Shown here: piece by piece, positions 45,501 through 56,149 of the stretch | Numbering within the stretch: the stretch's first letter is position 1 | Layout of the letters: each line of letters opens with the position of its first letter | Source: Narthecium ossifragum | Taxonomy: Eukaryota; Streptophyta; Magnoliopsida; Dioscoreales; Nartheciaceae | Direction of reading: 5' to 3' | DNA length: 64,000 bases | Assembly (NCBI GenBank): GCA_963920575.1 | Contig: OY986971.1 | Coordinates: 20,698,492-20,762,491, forward strand | Notes under the pieces: model-generated | What the model was told of the DNA's origin: nothing | The model's input: the letters and a program-made list of their open reading frames with translations, nothing else | The model's database searches: none | Made by a program: the position numbers and the translations under genes

Positions 45501-46465
45501 GCGGTGTCCCGGGTGGTGGGGAGAGGCCGAAGCGACACTTGTAGATGGCCATTCAACAGCTCCGGCAAGGCATGCTCGGCATCGGCCTACTATGGGGGAA
45601 TTCATGATTCTTTTCCTCGACACCGCTTGGACCAAGATGAAGATTGGACTAGACTTTGGCACTCTCCAGTTGGACCTCGCGTCCGTCATTTTCTTTGGCG
45701 GATAGCTCATCGGAAACTGCCGGTAAGGGATTCCCTTTGGAGATTGAGATTAATCTCGGAGAGGGAGTGTCCCCGATGCGGTAGGGAGCCAGAAACTATG
45801 GAGCATGCCCTCTTTGATTGCCCTTTCGCCATTACGGTGTTCTCATTGTTAGCGGAGAAGGAGGAATTCACATTACCTACTTGGAATCCAAGATCAATAC
45901 TGGCAGCTGCTACAGGAGGTACAAAGTCAGTTAAATCCAAGTGAATTAAAGCTCTCTTGGGTTATGGATTGTGGCAATTGTGGAAGGACCGAAACAATAT
46001 TGTTTTTGGGGAAGCATGGGACACGGCTGTGGCTATTGTTTGTAAAGTTAGGCGCTTAGTGCAAGAGGTTCATTCCAGGGGTGCTCCGAGCGGTCCACAG
46101 GAGGTGGGCTCATCGCTAGCTGGGTGTAAGGTTATTCAGACGGGCATCTCCTTTGATCCAAATACAGGGAGGCGGCTTGTGGAGTGGTGGCACTCTCTAA
46201 CTACAGGGAACCTTTATGGGCTGCGGGGAAACCAGTTTCAGTGGTGTCGGTGCTATAAGGAGAAATGACGGCTATGTTAGAAGCGTTGAGGTTGGCGTAT
46301 TTGTATGGTTTGAAGAGGTTGGTACTGGAAACCGATTACTTGGTCGCCGTCCAAATCCTAAACGGATTGAGAGGATGGCCTCTAACATTGGAAGGTTTAG
46401 CTAGAGAGATTTGGTCTTCTATTTTGCATTTTGAATCTGTATTTTGGCCTCTAACATTGAAGTAA
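42523..46465 (+). pseudogene. LINE copy 1 ORF2: endonuclease, reverse transcriptase, RNase H
   Basis: The replicase of the LINE. The APE-like endonuclease is intact at 42523-43734: FAFWNCRGA near the start, IAGDFNFIL, RLDRALGN and GSDHAPLL with the catalytic SDH. The RT follows with ISLVPKCKFPWVVKEFRPIS, KIDLKAAYDRV and YADDYLIF. Then come the zf-RVT segment FLWRIAHRKLPV...CPRCG and an RNase H end (ILNGLRGWP). Stops lie at 43732, 43980, 44493, 44709, 44937 and 45942. There is a frameshift near 43898 and another near 46200. It begins in the ATGA shared with ORF1. Confidence 0.85.
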
Positions 46466-46810
46466 TGATCCCCTGAAATGGACCATTACTTTGTCTTAAT
46501 TATAATCACATTAGTGCAATGCGGGCATCATGCGTGACAGGCTTCTGAAGAAACATAGAAGATATGGGCTTTCCTAAATATTGCATATTTATGTGCACAT
46601 CATAGTGGGAAAATGAGAGAGAGCTAATGAGATGAGTTATGTTGGAGCAAACACATGCAATCACATGAAAACCAAACATGCTAATCTACCAAGAATAACT
46701 TTGAAGCTTTGTTAGGTTGGCCAACCAACAAGAAATAATCTATCATGGTTGGCCCATAGTGGGGATCATATACAGAAGCACATGCCATTCATCTAATCTA
46801 ACAAGGGCCT
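46466..46810. other. Spacer between the two LINE copies
   Basis: About 345 bp with no recognised feature; not clearly LINE sequence. Confidence 0.3.
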
Positions 46811-47043
46811 CCGGATATTGAGAGGGTAAACATGATGCATATGTCAATCCAGGCCGTTCATGGGATCGTTTCGTCTCCATATATTGGCCAGTTCTCTGTG
46901 TCAGAAATCTATGGTGCTCAGAATTCTACAGATAAAAAGGAACTATGGGAATATCTCTCGAGATTCGGTAGGGTTGGCATGCCACATTTGGCTATGGGGG
47001 ACTTCAACGTGTTGCTTTCAGCTGAAGAGAAGGTTGGGGGGTG
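46811..47043 (+). pseudogene. LINE copy 2, endonuclease fragment 1
   Basis: Aligns by eye with copy 1 endonuclease from about residue 85 (IGQFSVSEIYGAQNSTDKKE, LAMGDFNVLLSAEEK). The 5' part, including ORF1, is missing. It is broken by the Gypsy-type element starting at 47044 and resumes at 50898. Confidence 0.8.
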
Positions 47044-48504
47044 TGATAAGACGTGAAAAGTACACAAATCACCCTTTTAACGAGGTCTTGTTAGTCTTCG
47101 AGCAATGCTATTTTGATTGTATTTTCCCTATTTCCCTCAACGAAGATTAGATCAAGTTTGGTGTTAAAATGAACACATAAAGAACTCGCTAGGAGCAAAT
47201 GAGCAAAGGAGCAAAGATGGGTCATCTTTGACACCAAAACTGTATCTTCTCAGAACGAACCAGATGATGTGCTATATATGGTTGGAAAGCTCTGGAAGTC
47301 TAGTTTCCGGGAGTTTTTACGATTCGTGATTTGGAGTTTTCTAGAAGAAGTTATGTTATTTTTAGTACAGAGGCGCAGAAAAAGATGCTTCGGAAAAAGA
47401 AGATCGATCCGAGCCCAAAGAAGATCGATCTCCTTTGACGCTGCGGGGAAAATAAAAGGAAATTGACTAATCCGAGTTAGGGTTTGTCTTAGGCTATAAA
47501 TAGCCTTCTTTGGGGGCGTTTTGGCAGGCTTCCATGACCGAATTTTCTTCATCTCTTAGGGTTTCTCTTAGTTTCTTTTCCACAAATTAGGTTAGATCTT
47601 TGGTGGAAGATCCATGGGTGGAGCGCGGCGACAACCTTCATCGACGGATCTCCTTCCTAAGATGAGTAACTAATATCTATTCGAGGGATTTCTATGATGT
47701 ATTAGAGAATCTATCTAGGGATTCCTATGGATTGGAGCATGTATTCTTTTGATGGTTTTTAATGGATTAATCTTTTATTGGTATATCTTTTTGGTGTCGA
47801 TTTACATGGTGGATGAATGATTTCTTTTATTGTGCCCTAGATCTTGGTCTTGTGCATGTTAGAGGCTAGGATTGGGATCGTTTCATGATGCTTTCATGCT
47901 AGAACCATGTTTGATCTATGTTTATGAATCCTAAACCCTAGATTAAGATTATAGGAGTGCTAGAACCACTACCTTGGTGCTAGAACCACTAAGACCTATA
48001 TTCTTAAGTTATCATTCGTTCCTTATTGTTATTGATGTGGCAACCTCAAAGTGCTAGAACCACTTTGATTTATTCACCAAATATCAATTCGTTGATGTTA
48101 GTCATTCCGATGAAGACTTCTTACGAATCTTTGTTGAGCGGTAGAGGTTTTAGCCATTCACCTATTGACTAGTTAAAACCATTAACGCTTAATTGAATTG
48201 CTTTTATCCTAGGAAAACCTAGTAAGTTCTTTATTACGGATTAGAAATCTCTTGGCCATTTACCTTATTATTATTTCGAATTAGTTTAATCTTAGTTAAG
48301 AGTAGTTTAAATCCAAATATCATTTCCTTTATCAATCTTTCGATTTAGAACTATACGAGGTAATTAGACTTAATACTTCTTTTCCCTGTGGACCGACTCG
48401 GACTCATTGCTATCTACCCACAAAGTAGTTAGTTAGTGATTCGGATTATAAATTTCTAATTTTGGCGTACTTGTTAAGACTATGACACTTTTCAAGGCGT
48501 GTCA
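47044..48504 (+). repeat. Left LTR of element B
   Basis: 1461 bp, TGATAAGACGTG...GACGTGTCA-type ends. TATA box at 47494-47503, GATCGATC motifs just upstream (about 47402-47431), and GTGCTAGAACCAC motifs at 47897, 47957, 47977 and 48051. The 3' end matches element A. Confidence 0.8.
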
Positions 48505-48510
48505 AAATTT

Positions 48511-48528
48511 TGACGCCATTTTCGGGGA
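48511..48528 (+). other. Degraded tRNA-Asp primer-binding site of element B
   Basis: TGACGCCATTTTCGGGGA matches the perfect site of element A (4822-4839) at 14 of 18 positions. Confidence 0.6.
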
Positions 48529-48791
48529 ATAGAATAGTAGTTAAGTTAATTGCTTAGTGAAGTTTTATTTCAATTAGTTATTTTCCTGTGCTTATTATAT
48601 AAAAAAATATAAAAAATAAAAAATAAAAAGTGATTTGTGCTTACATTGCTTATTTTTCTGTTGCTAGGAGATGCCGACGCAAGGAGAATCGATGATCTAC
48701 GGTCGACGACGGACGTTTCGTGCTTGAACCAACCCCTTGTAATGTATTTCTCACTTTTTTGCTTGGTTCTTGTTTAATTAATTAGTTATAC

Positions 48792-50657
48792 ATGACCGAT
48801 AATTATATGCCACCGAGTGTCACATTGAACGATTACTTTTTACCATCTAATTATGCACCCGCTTATGTTAACGACACATATGATTGTTCAAATCCGGCTT
48901 ATAATTTGCATGCATACTCTTATGATCCGAATTTGAGTAGTCATAGATACCCCGATTGGCAATTCCAAGGTTACTATCCTCTAAATGTTACGTCACAAGA
49001 TTATAGCATACTGAACCCATACTTTAATCCAAGCTTTGAACCGTCTTATCCTTCTCAACCACAATACCCATCACCCCAACATTGGTATAAGCCTTATGTT
49101 CCTTTGGAACCGCAAGTACAAGTAGGCCCATCTTTAGAAGAAATTATACATTCTCAATCACAATCAATAGCTAGGATACAAGCCCAAATTGAGCAACTCA
49201 CATCTTTGATGGAATCATATGATGATAAGTTTGATGAGTGTGGGAATGAGTCGGCATTTCCTAGTTCTAATGATGATACTTATGATACCCAATTTACCAA
49301 TGTTAGTGACACATGCAATTATGCGATTCCTGATGAGACTTCACTTGTTCATGATGATTTGAATGATGTTTCGCCAATGTGTGATGATATTATTAATGAT
49401 GTTTGGCCGGCAGCACATATTGATTGGGTGAAAGGACAAGTGCCTCATATTTTTTATGATGTTGATGATGATGATAGTGATGAAAGCATGTGTGACTTAG
49501 AGCCTCTTATGATTAATGATGATGTTGAGAATGCTTATCCGGTTAATGATTTTGAGGCATGTGATGGTGATGTGATTTACGATAACTCGCGAGTTCCCAT
49601 TTTGGATAATTATGATGCTTCATGTGATCGTGTTATGCCGGTTTATGAAGTTTTCCATGAGCATATACTTAATATCGAGGGTGAATCATTTGATATCAAC
49701 TTGCCATTTTATGAAGCTTTTCATAAGAATATTTTGGATTTTAATAATGATTCATGTGAGATTATGTTGCCGGTATATGAAAGTTTTTATAATGACATAT
49801 CTAACTTTGAGAAGGAGGATTCTTATGATATTGATTTACCGGTTCATGAAGTTTTTTATGAGGATTTATCTAATCTTGATGCATATGTTGAGGAAATTTC
49901 ATATAAAAATAACATGCCGGTTTTTGACGTGTTGGATGGTAATGATGCTTTTCTTTGTTTAAATGATCATGAGGACTATAGTGAGATTGTCTATAGGACA
50001 TCTCAATTTAAGCTTCTACTAGTCATGTCATCCACACTAGTTGAACATTCTGAGAGGTTAGACCTTATTTTGATTAGAGAGCATGCTCATTTTCATCGAA
50101 ACTTCATCAAAGATCTTATAAAGACCTCTCATCCTTCTAGTACTTTGTTTGCTACGGACATTCCCTTTTTCTTTGATGAAGCTTGTTTGCATGGCTTTAC
50201 CCTTCTTTGGACCATGTATTTCTTTACTTCAAATCATCGACCTCCAAAAGACCATTTAATGATGGATCTAATTATTGAAGTCCATGGCTTGAAGGATGAC
50301 AATTGGCCAATGCCTAAAGCTTATAATGAATTATTTGCCATGAATTCTCCTTTCTTCTTTGATAAAGCATGTTTGCACCTCATCTCCATCCTTCAATGCA
50401 TGTATTTCTATACTTTAAACCATAGGCCACCAAAGGCCTATATGATGATGGACAGATTTATTGAAACACATGGTTTGCAGGATGGTGATTGGTCACTAAC
50501 TAAATTTTTTAATGATTTCATTACTTGGGACCTGTCTTTCATCTTTGATGAATTATGTTTGCACGTCTTCTCTATACTTCAATCCATGTATTTCTTCACC
50601 TTGAATCATCGGCCACCTAAATTCGGTTTTGATCTATATAGCATAGCGTCTGGCTAG
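48792..50657 (+). CDS. Retroelement-encoded acidic repeat protein, 621 aa (homologue of 5107-6768)
   Basis: It has the same architecture as the 553-aa ORF of element A and no domain I recognise. The Tyr/Pro-rich N-terminus starts MTDNYMPPSVTLNDYFLPSN, and the heptad-like segment reads SQSIARIQAQIEQLTSL. An acidic middle with four PVYE-x-FHE-like repeats lies at about residues 275-365. Three C-terminal modules (F-x-FDE-x-CLH then MYF(F/Y)T-x-NHRPPK) lie at about 458-486, 520-547 and 583-610, one more than in element A, which accounts for most of the length difference. The frame is open although the element has lost its right LTR. The hairpin follows the stop at 50679-50694. Confidence 0.75.
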   Translation: MTDNYMPPSVTLNDYFLPSNYAPAYVNDTYDCSNPAYNLHAYSYDPNLSSHRYPDWQFQGYYPLNVTSQDYSILNPYFNPSFEPSYPSQPQYPSPQHWYKPYVPLEPQVQVGPSLEEIIHSQSQSIARIQAQIEQLTSLMESYDDKFDECGNESAFPSSNDDTYDTQFTNVSDTCNYAIPDETSLVHDDLNDVSPMCDDIINDVWPAAHIDWVKGQVPHIFYDVDDDDSDESMCDLEPLMINDDVENAYPVNDFEACDGDVIYDNSRVPILDNYDASCDRVMPVYEVFHEHILNIEGESFDINLPFYEAFHKNILDFNNDSCEIMLPVYESFYNDISNFEKEDSYDIDLPVHEVFYEDLSNLDAYVEEISYKNNMPVFDVLDGNDAFLCLNDHEDYSEIVYRTSQFKLLLVMSSTLVEHSERLDLILIREHAHFHRNFIKDLIKTSHPSSTLFATDIPFFFDEACLHGFTLLWTMYFFTSNHRPPKDHLMMDLIIEVHGLKDDNWPMPKAYNELFAMNSPFFFDKACLHLISILQCMYFYTLNHRPPKAYMMMDRFIETHGLQDGDWSLTKFFNDFITWDLSFIFDELCLHVFSILQSMYFFTLNHRPPKFGFDLYSIASG

Positions 50658-50678
50658 TGACGATAAATCAAGCACTTC

Positions 50679-50694
50679 CTGGGAGGCAACCCAG
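50679..50694 (+). other. Hairpin after the ORF stop of element B
   Basis: CTGGG-AGGCAA-CCCAG, with the same loop and position as 6780-6797 in element A and a compensated pair at the stem base. Confidence 0.55.
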
Positions 50695-50824
50695 TACTTT
50701 TTCGAATTTTTTTTTCCTGATTTTTTTCCCTTAATTTTTAGGTTTTTTCCATGATTTTTCCCATTGGTTTTCGTTTTTTTCTAGAATTTCCTTATTTTTC
50801 CCCGAGTTTTTCTCTTTCCTTCTC

Positions 50825-50897
50825 GTTAGTGATTCGGATTATAAATTTCTAATTTTGGCGTACTTGTTAAGACTACGACACTTTTCAAGACGTGTCA
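50825..50897 (+). repeat. Right LTR remnant of element B
   Basis: 73 bp matching the end of the left LTR (GTTAGTGATTCGGATTATAA...GTGTCA), preceded by a T-rich tract unrelated to the LTR. Confidence 0.75.
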
Positions 50898-51107
50898 GTG
50901 GTGTACCATTTGTGTTTGGTCAAGAGGAACGAGACTTCCTAAACTACATGTCGTTGAATGATATGGTGGATCTGGGCTTCTCTGCTCCTATATACACTTG
51001 GTCTAATAATCGAGGGGGTAGTGATAAAATCATGGAAAAACTAGATAGAGCATTGGCAAACAGGGACTGGGTAGAGAAATTATATGGGTCATTAGTGAAG
51101 CAGCTTC
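50898..51107 (+). pseudogene. LINE copy 2, endonuclease fragment 2
   Basis: Continues 46811-47043: VPFVFGQEERDFLNYMSLND, VDLGFSAPIYTWSNNRGG and KIMEKLDRALANRDWVEKLY, matching copy 1. It stops at the AT-rich foldback starting about 51108. Confidence 0.8.
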
Positions 51108-52250
51108 TAAGCCCCCGTTTGGCAACGGGGGTAAGAACCGGGGTTAAGGGGCATTCTTATCCCCAAACGCTATGGGGTTAAGTTTTTGGGGTTAAGAGGG
51201 GTTAAACCCGAAAATGGGGTTAAGCTTCTCTCTCATTTACACCCATGACATATATTCTAATATTATTTTGATGATGTCAATAAATAAAGAATGATCAAAT
51301 AATATTTTTTTACATTATGTGGACCAATCATTGTATAACACGTGGCATATGGGACCCACATATATTAATATTTTATTATTATAATATGTTATTAATATTA
51401 TTTAATACACTAAGCATAGGAAATTTTTTTCACACGCTAAGACTTTTTTGTGCACTTCTAAAAATACATGTAAATATATTTATGATGGGATAAAAATGTT
51501 TACGTGCGTAGTAATATTTTTTGTGCGTGCTTGTTTTTCTATGTGCAAATATTTTTGTGAGCCCATAAACATTTTTGTATGCGTTTTTATGAGTGTATAA
51601 AAACCTTTGTGCATGCATAATATTTTTTTTCATATGCGTACTGTATTAAATAAAATTATTCATATGCTATTATAATAAAATATTAATATTAGTGGGTCCA
51701 CGTGCCACATGTCATATCATGATTGGTCTACATCATGCCAAAATTATTTTATTTTAATAATAAATATTAAAATATTATTATTATATTAATATAAGTGGAT
51801 CCGCATGGGGATGCATTTATGTGTACGACCATGCCACGTCACCATGCTATGTTATGTGGCGATACAATTTCGCGTCCACTGTAGGTAGAGGCTACATGTA
51901 CGTCGCTACGGCCATGGCGCGGGCAAGAACGGCCTCAACACCGCCGAGCCATATGACCCGATGGAGGACGGGCGGGTATTGTTGCCGATGATGGCTGAGG
52001 AGCAGACGTCTGCTGAAGATAGAAAATAAGCGGGCGTTGATAGGAGGGGGATTCGTCGGTGGAGACGTCAAATATGACGGGTGGGGTGTTAATATTATAC
52101 TTTATTATAATATATTTTTACTCTATTTTGTGTAATAATATAATAGTATAAATTTATACGGTTCAACGTACAAATACTGAAAACTTAACTTAATAGTGGA
52201 ATAGAGAAAGATGGGTTAGCCGGTGTTTTGGGGATTGATTGCAACCAAAT
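51108..52250. mobile_element. AT-rich foldback element splitting LINE copy 2
   Basis: It opens with CCCCCGTTTGGCAACGGGGG. An inverted repeat of about 65 bp is seen at 51313-51385 and 51667-51731 (CACGTGGCATATGGGACCCAC against GTGGGTCCACGTGCCACATG). The interior is AT-rich and the right end is uncertain. Confidence 0.5.
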
Positions 52251-52299
52251 TAGCTGTGACAGATCAAGATGGAATTGGCAGGAAATTTTAGGATTACTT

Positions 52300-54629
52300 T
52301 TCTAGCTTTGGTCTACAGATGGGGAGCCGGCTGTACTAGGATTTCCTCAACTGCCAATGCTTAATGTTGAGGCCTACAATCAACTTGTTCTAGAGGTCAC
52401 TAGTGAAGAAATCAAAGAGATCGTCTTTGGGTTGGATAAGAACAAATGTCATGATATTGACAGTATTCCTGTTGAATTTTTCACGACATTCTAAGATGTT
52501 ATTGGTGAGGAATTCATCGAGGTCATCAAACATTTCTTTCGTACGACCCATCTTCATCCAAGTTGGAACGAGACACTCATCTCACTTGTTCCTAAGTGCA
52601 AGTTCCTCCGGGCTGTCAAGCAGTTCAGACCTATTGGCCTTTGCAATGTAGTCTATAAGGTAATCATAACCATTTTGGCAAAGTGAATGGGTAGTTCTTG
52701 GAAGTTTGATCGGCATTGAACAATCAGCATTCTTAATGGGCAGATGTATCTATGATAATGTTGATGCAACAAAAGAGGTGTTACATTCTATGAAGATTGC
52801 TCCCAAAACCAAAGGGTTAATGGTTCTGAAGGTGGATCTGAAGGCGACCTATGATCAGGTCAAGTGGAATTTGGAGGCCAGATGCATGGAGGCTAGGAGA
52901 TTGAAGCTCCATGCTCATAAGGTTTAAGCAGATTTGGAGCTTGGAGATGAATGCCTCCAAGTCTTCAATTTGATTCTCCCCATCTGTACCAATTGATAGG
53001 AAGGGTATCATTATGCAGATCCTCGGTCTCCCTGAAGCCGAGGGTACCTGGATATATTTGGGAACCCCTGTTGGTGCCGGCCAGATGAAAGTCTCAGATT
53101 GCATGCTAGGGTTCTTTCATGGCAAGGGCGGCATATATCGGACCCGGGTCGACTGATTCTTCTCAAGTTCGTACTTCAAGCTATCCTTGCCTATGTCATG
53201 GCTACATACATATACCTTTAGGGGCGGTTAGAAGAATAGAGCGGATTTGTCGGAATTTCCTATGGAAGGGTAGGAAGTCATGCTTCAATGTGGCTTGGAG
53301 GAAAGTTTGTATGCCAAAAGAGGTAGGAGGCTTGGGTGTTAAAGACCTAAACACTTGACAGCGGGCCTTGAAGATTAAAAGGGTTGCCTCCTTTCTTGAA
53401 CATGGCCGGAATGTGTGGAAGGAAGTTGCAAGGGCCAATGACAGGAAGTCCTACCTACATGTCGGGATGGTAGGTCGATCTCTACTCACTGGAGGCACAT
53501 CTGTATTGTAGCTGATGCACTAAGGAAGAAGCTCGTTTGGTCCCCAGGTGAGTGCAGTAAACTGAATGTCATATATGATGCTTGGTTGTGGGAATTGTCT
53601 CTCTCAAGATTGCCAGATATGTTCAATATCTATACCTGGTTACACATGGTGGAGGTGGGGGATATGCAGAGTGAAGGGGAATGGGATATGGCAGCGCTCC
53701 GCATAGCTTTTCATCTTTGCTCATTGATTCAGTGATGGTGATAGCATTGAGAAGATTACAGTTAGATTTTTGTTGATGGCCCTTTGGGAATTCGGGTATG
53801 GTGAGCTCGGCGTCATGCTACTATGCCGAGACCCAGGACTCGCTCCCAAGATAATCGGTGGATGCGGAAGAGGTGTGGACCAGAATTTAGAGATGCCATG
53901 TTGGCCCGTGAGTTCGCCAATTTTTGTGGCGGGTGTCCTACCGGAAGCTTCCTGTCTGTGACTCTCTTTGGAGACTATGGTTGACGTCAAAGAGGGAGTG
54001 CCCCCGCTGTGGTTTGGAACATGAGACTGCTGAGCATGCCTTGTTGGAGTGCCAATTTGCTACACATGTATTCTCTTTACTAGCAGTGAAAGAAAACTTT
54101 GTATTGCCACCTTATTTCACTAGCGAGTGTGATCCAACTGTTATCATGGCGTTTGTGACTAGAGGTGCAAGGAATGGTAAGTCTAGAACTGTGAAGTCTC
54201 TCTTGGGGTGTGCCTTGTGGCTTGTATGGAAAGACCAAAATAGTAGAGTTTTTGGCGAAACAGGGGAGTCAGTGGAGGTTGTGGTGTGTAAAGTCTGACG
54301 ATTGGCACATGAGTTCCTTGCTAAGGGACACCCAGGGAATGTTGGTGGTGTGCCGATGGGGTGCCATATTGTCAAGACAGATGCTTCAGTGGACCTCTAC
54401 TCAAGGGAGGGGGCTGTTGGTGTAGCGGTGCTCTCTAAGTCTAGGGAAGCTATTTTGGCCATCGAGAAACATGTGCCAGTTAGTTTGGTGCTGGAGAGAG
54501 AATTATTGGCTATACTGGAGGCTCTTAAGATGGCAAGATCCCATGGATTGAGTAGTATGATCCTAAAATCTAATTCATTAACAGCCATTCAAATTCTAAA
54601 TGCATTGAGAGGATGGCCTTCAACTATGG
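52300..54629 (+). pseudogene. LINE copy 2, reverse transcriptase to RNase H
   Basis: Blocks in order: FPQLPMLNVEAYNQLVLEVT, NETLISLVPKCKF, GIEQSAFLMGRCIYDNVDAT and KVDLKATYDQVKWN. The sequence then jumps to EARCMEARRLKLH, so the YADD region is deleted. The zf-RVT stretch KLPVCDSLWRL...CPRCG and an RNase H domain (KTDAS...ERELLAILEAL...LNALRGWPST) follow. In the RNase H the usual catalytic D after LILE is replaced (LKSNS). There are many stops and frameshifts. It ends at the assembly gap. Confidence 0.8.
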
Positions 54630-54829
54630 NNNNNNNNNNNNNNNNNNNNNNNNNNNNNNNNNNNNNNNNNNNNNNNNNNNNNNNNNNNNNNNNNNNNNNN
54701 NNNNNNNNNNNNNNNNNNNNNNNNNNNNNNNNNNNNNNNNNNNNNNNNNNNNNNNNNNNNNNNNNNNNNNNNNNNNNNNNNNNNNNNNNNNNNNNNNNNN
54801 NNNNNNNNNNNNNNNNNNNNNNNNNNNNN
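54630..54829. other. Assembly gap of 200 N
   Basis: Exactly 200 undetermined bases. The gap hides the 3' end of LINE copy 2 and one end of the MITE that follows. Reading frames drawn across it are meaningless. Confidence 1.
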
Positions 54830-55440
54830 TTTTGTATTATAATTTTCAATGTACAGATGCATTGATATTTGTGTCATAAATATATTATAATATATAATAT
54901 ACTATAAGATATATAACATATTAAATAATACAAAATATAAAAATATAATATTATAATATATAAAATATTATACTACATAATATATTATAATATATAAAAA
55001 TTATTATATATTATATAATACAATATATAAAATATTATATATATTCTCAATTATAACATATTTTTTAAAAACTAATATATTAATTTAATTTAATTAGACA
55101 TCTCATGTTGTACCAATCAGGATAAAGATTTCTAACACAATTATGTCATGCATATGTGTGTCTCGGAAGTCGTGTCATATATTTGAGGAGTCATGATTTA
55201 ATAAAATTAAAATATTTTTTCTACTCATATTTATGTAAAAATAAAATAAAATTTTAATTAGTTATTTAGTAAAATTCTTAATTCTCACCTTAACCCAAAA
55301 TAAAAAAATACGGATAACTCGATTAATAAACCTGATTTTGGGAATTTATCCCGTCCTATTCCTTTCTAATCTGATGTTGTTCGGGAATAAACCAGAAAAC
55401 AATGGAGTTACTCCACCCTTGTTCCGTACCAAACACAGGC
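54830..55440 (-). mobile_element. AT-rich MITE, second copy of the 13490-14239 family
   Basis: Reverse complement of the 13490-14239 element over most of its length, including the TGGTACAACATGAG-like core. The right terminus reads (reverse) GCCTGTGTTTGG. The other terminus is in the gap. Confidence 0.65.
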
Positions 55441-55740
55441 TTTGTAAGCAATAATGGGAATAGGCAAGTATGGTTGCCCGTTGGGATATTTTAATGTGTT
55501 CGAAAATTTTTAACTCAAAGTTGTGATAGGGTTAGACTTTGGTAGCCTGTCATGCCCAACGCCACATGATGATGATTTTTGATTAATTTGGGGGATCGAC
55601 AGCTATCTTGATTCCATGAGTTACGAGGGGGTGTTTGCATGAGTCACTCAATTTATCAATATAATACTCATCGTCAGCTGTCGTTCTCCTTAGTTGACGG
55701 TATTCCGTTCATGTGATATCATGTAAGCGGTTTTGCTAGG
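55441..55740. other. Unassigned spacer
   Basis: No feature recognised. Confidence 0.3.
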
Positions 55741-56141
55741 TTCTACGTCACGAACACGGTTTTGCATGGCGAGTTAATCCACTCCGTCATCTCCAACACC
55801 TCTTCCTCTTTCCACCCGATTCTCCTCAACAAGCCCCACCTCTCTCTAGATCCCCGGCTGCCATCTACTCCGAGCTAAACCACTATCAGACCCCATCCAA
55901 CCTAAACTCCGCTGTCCTCTCCTCCAATCACAACCAACCACCACTACCCCGTCGGCCATTAACCGCGACGGCTCCCAAGGTCGCCTTCCCCTCCGCATCC
56001 CCTTTCCTCCTTTCTCGACGAAGTCATGGCCACCCGCGACTCCTCCTCTCCGTCCTGTCACCATGATGACCTCCTCAAGGTCCCCTGTGCCGACGACAAC
56101 TCCCCCTGTCTTTGGTGACCTCAACCATGAGCTCCCTTGCC
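55741..56141. other. Pyrimidine-rich, GC-rich block (left part)
   Basis: Strong C/T bias on the plus strand, continued at 57321-57640 after removal of the hAT MITE. It resembles a GC-rich leader or first exon in composition, but no conserved protein could be read. The 140-codon minus-strand frame at 55846-56268 runs into the MITE and is not supported. Confidence 0.3.
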
Positions 56142-56149
56142 GTTGAGGC

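Larger units (their letters stand above)
40545..46465 (+). mobile_element. L1-type LINE, copy 1 (decayed, near full length)
   Basis: A plant L1-like element in the same orientation as the upstream gene, starting about 280 bp after its AATAAA. ORF1 (DUF4283 plus zinc knuckle) and ORF2 (endonuclease, RT, zf-RVT, RNase H) are in the usual order. Several stops and at least three frameshifts make it inactive. No poly-A tail or target duplication was identified, so both ends are approximate. Confidence 0.8.
47044..50897 (+). mobile_element. RT-less Gypsy-type element B with a truncated right LTR
   Basis: A relative of element A inserted in the LINE endonuclease. The left LTR is 47044-48504, and a degraded tRNA-Asp binding site and one intact ORF follow. 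The right LTR keeps only its last 73 bp (50825-50897). The purine tract and the rest of the right LTR have been replaced by, or deleted to, a T-rich stretch (50700-50824). The flanks GGGTG and GTGGT do not form a clean duplication. Confidence 0.8.

Noticed and set aside
54302..54879. Frames extending through the run of N
   Set aside because: Undetermined bases cannot support a reading frame; only the part before 54630 is used, as LINE RNase H.
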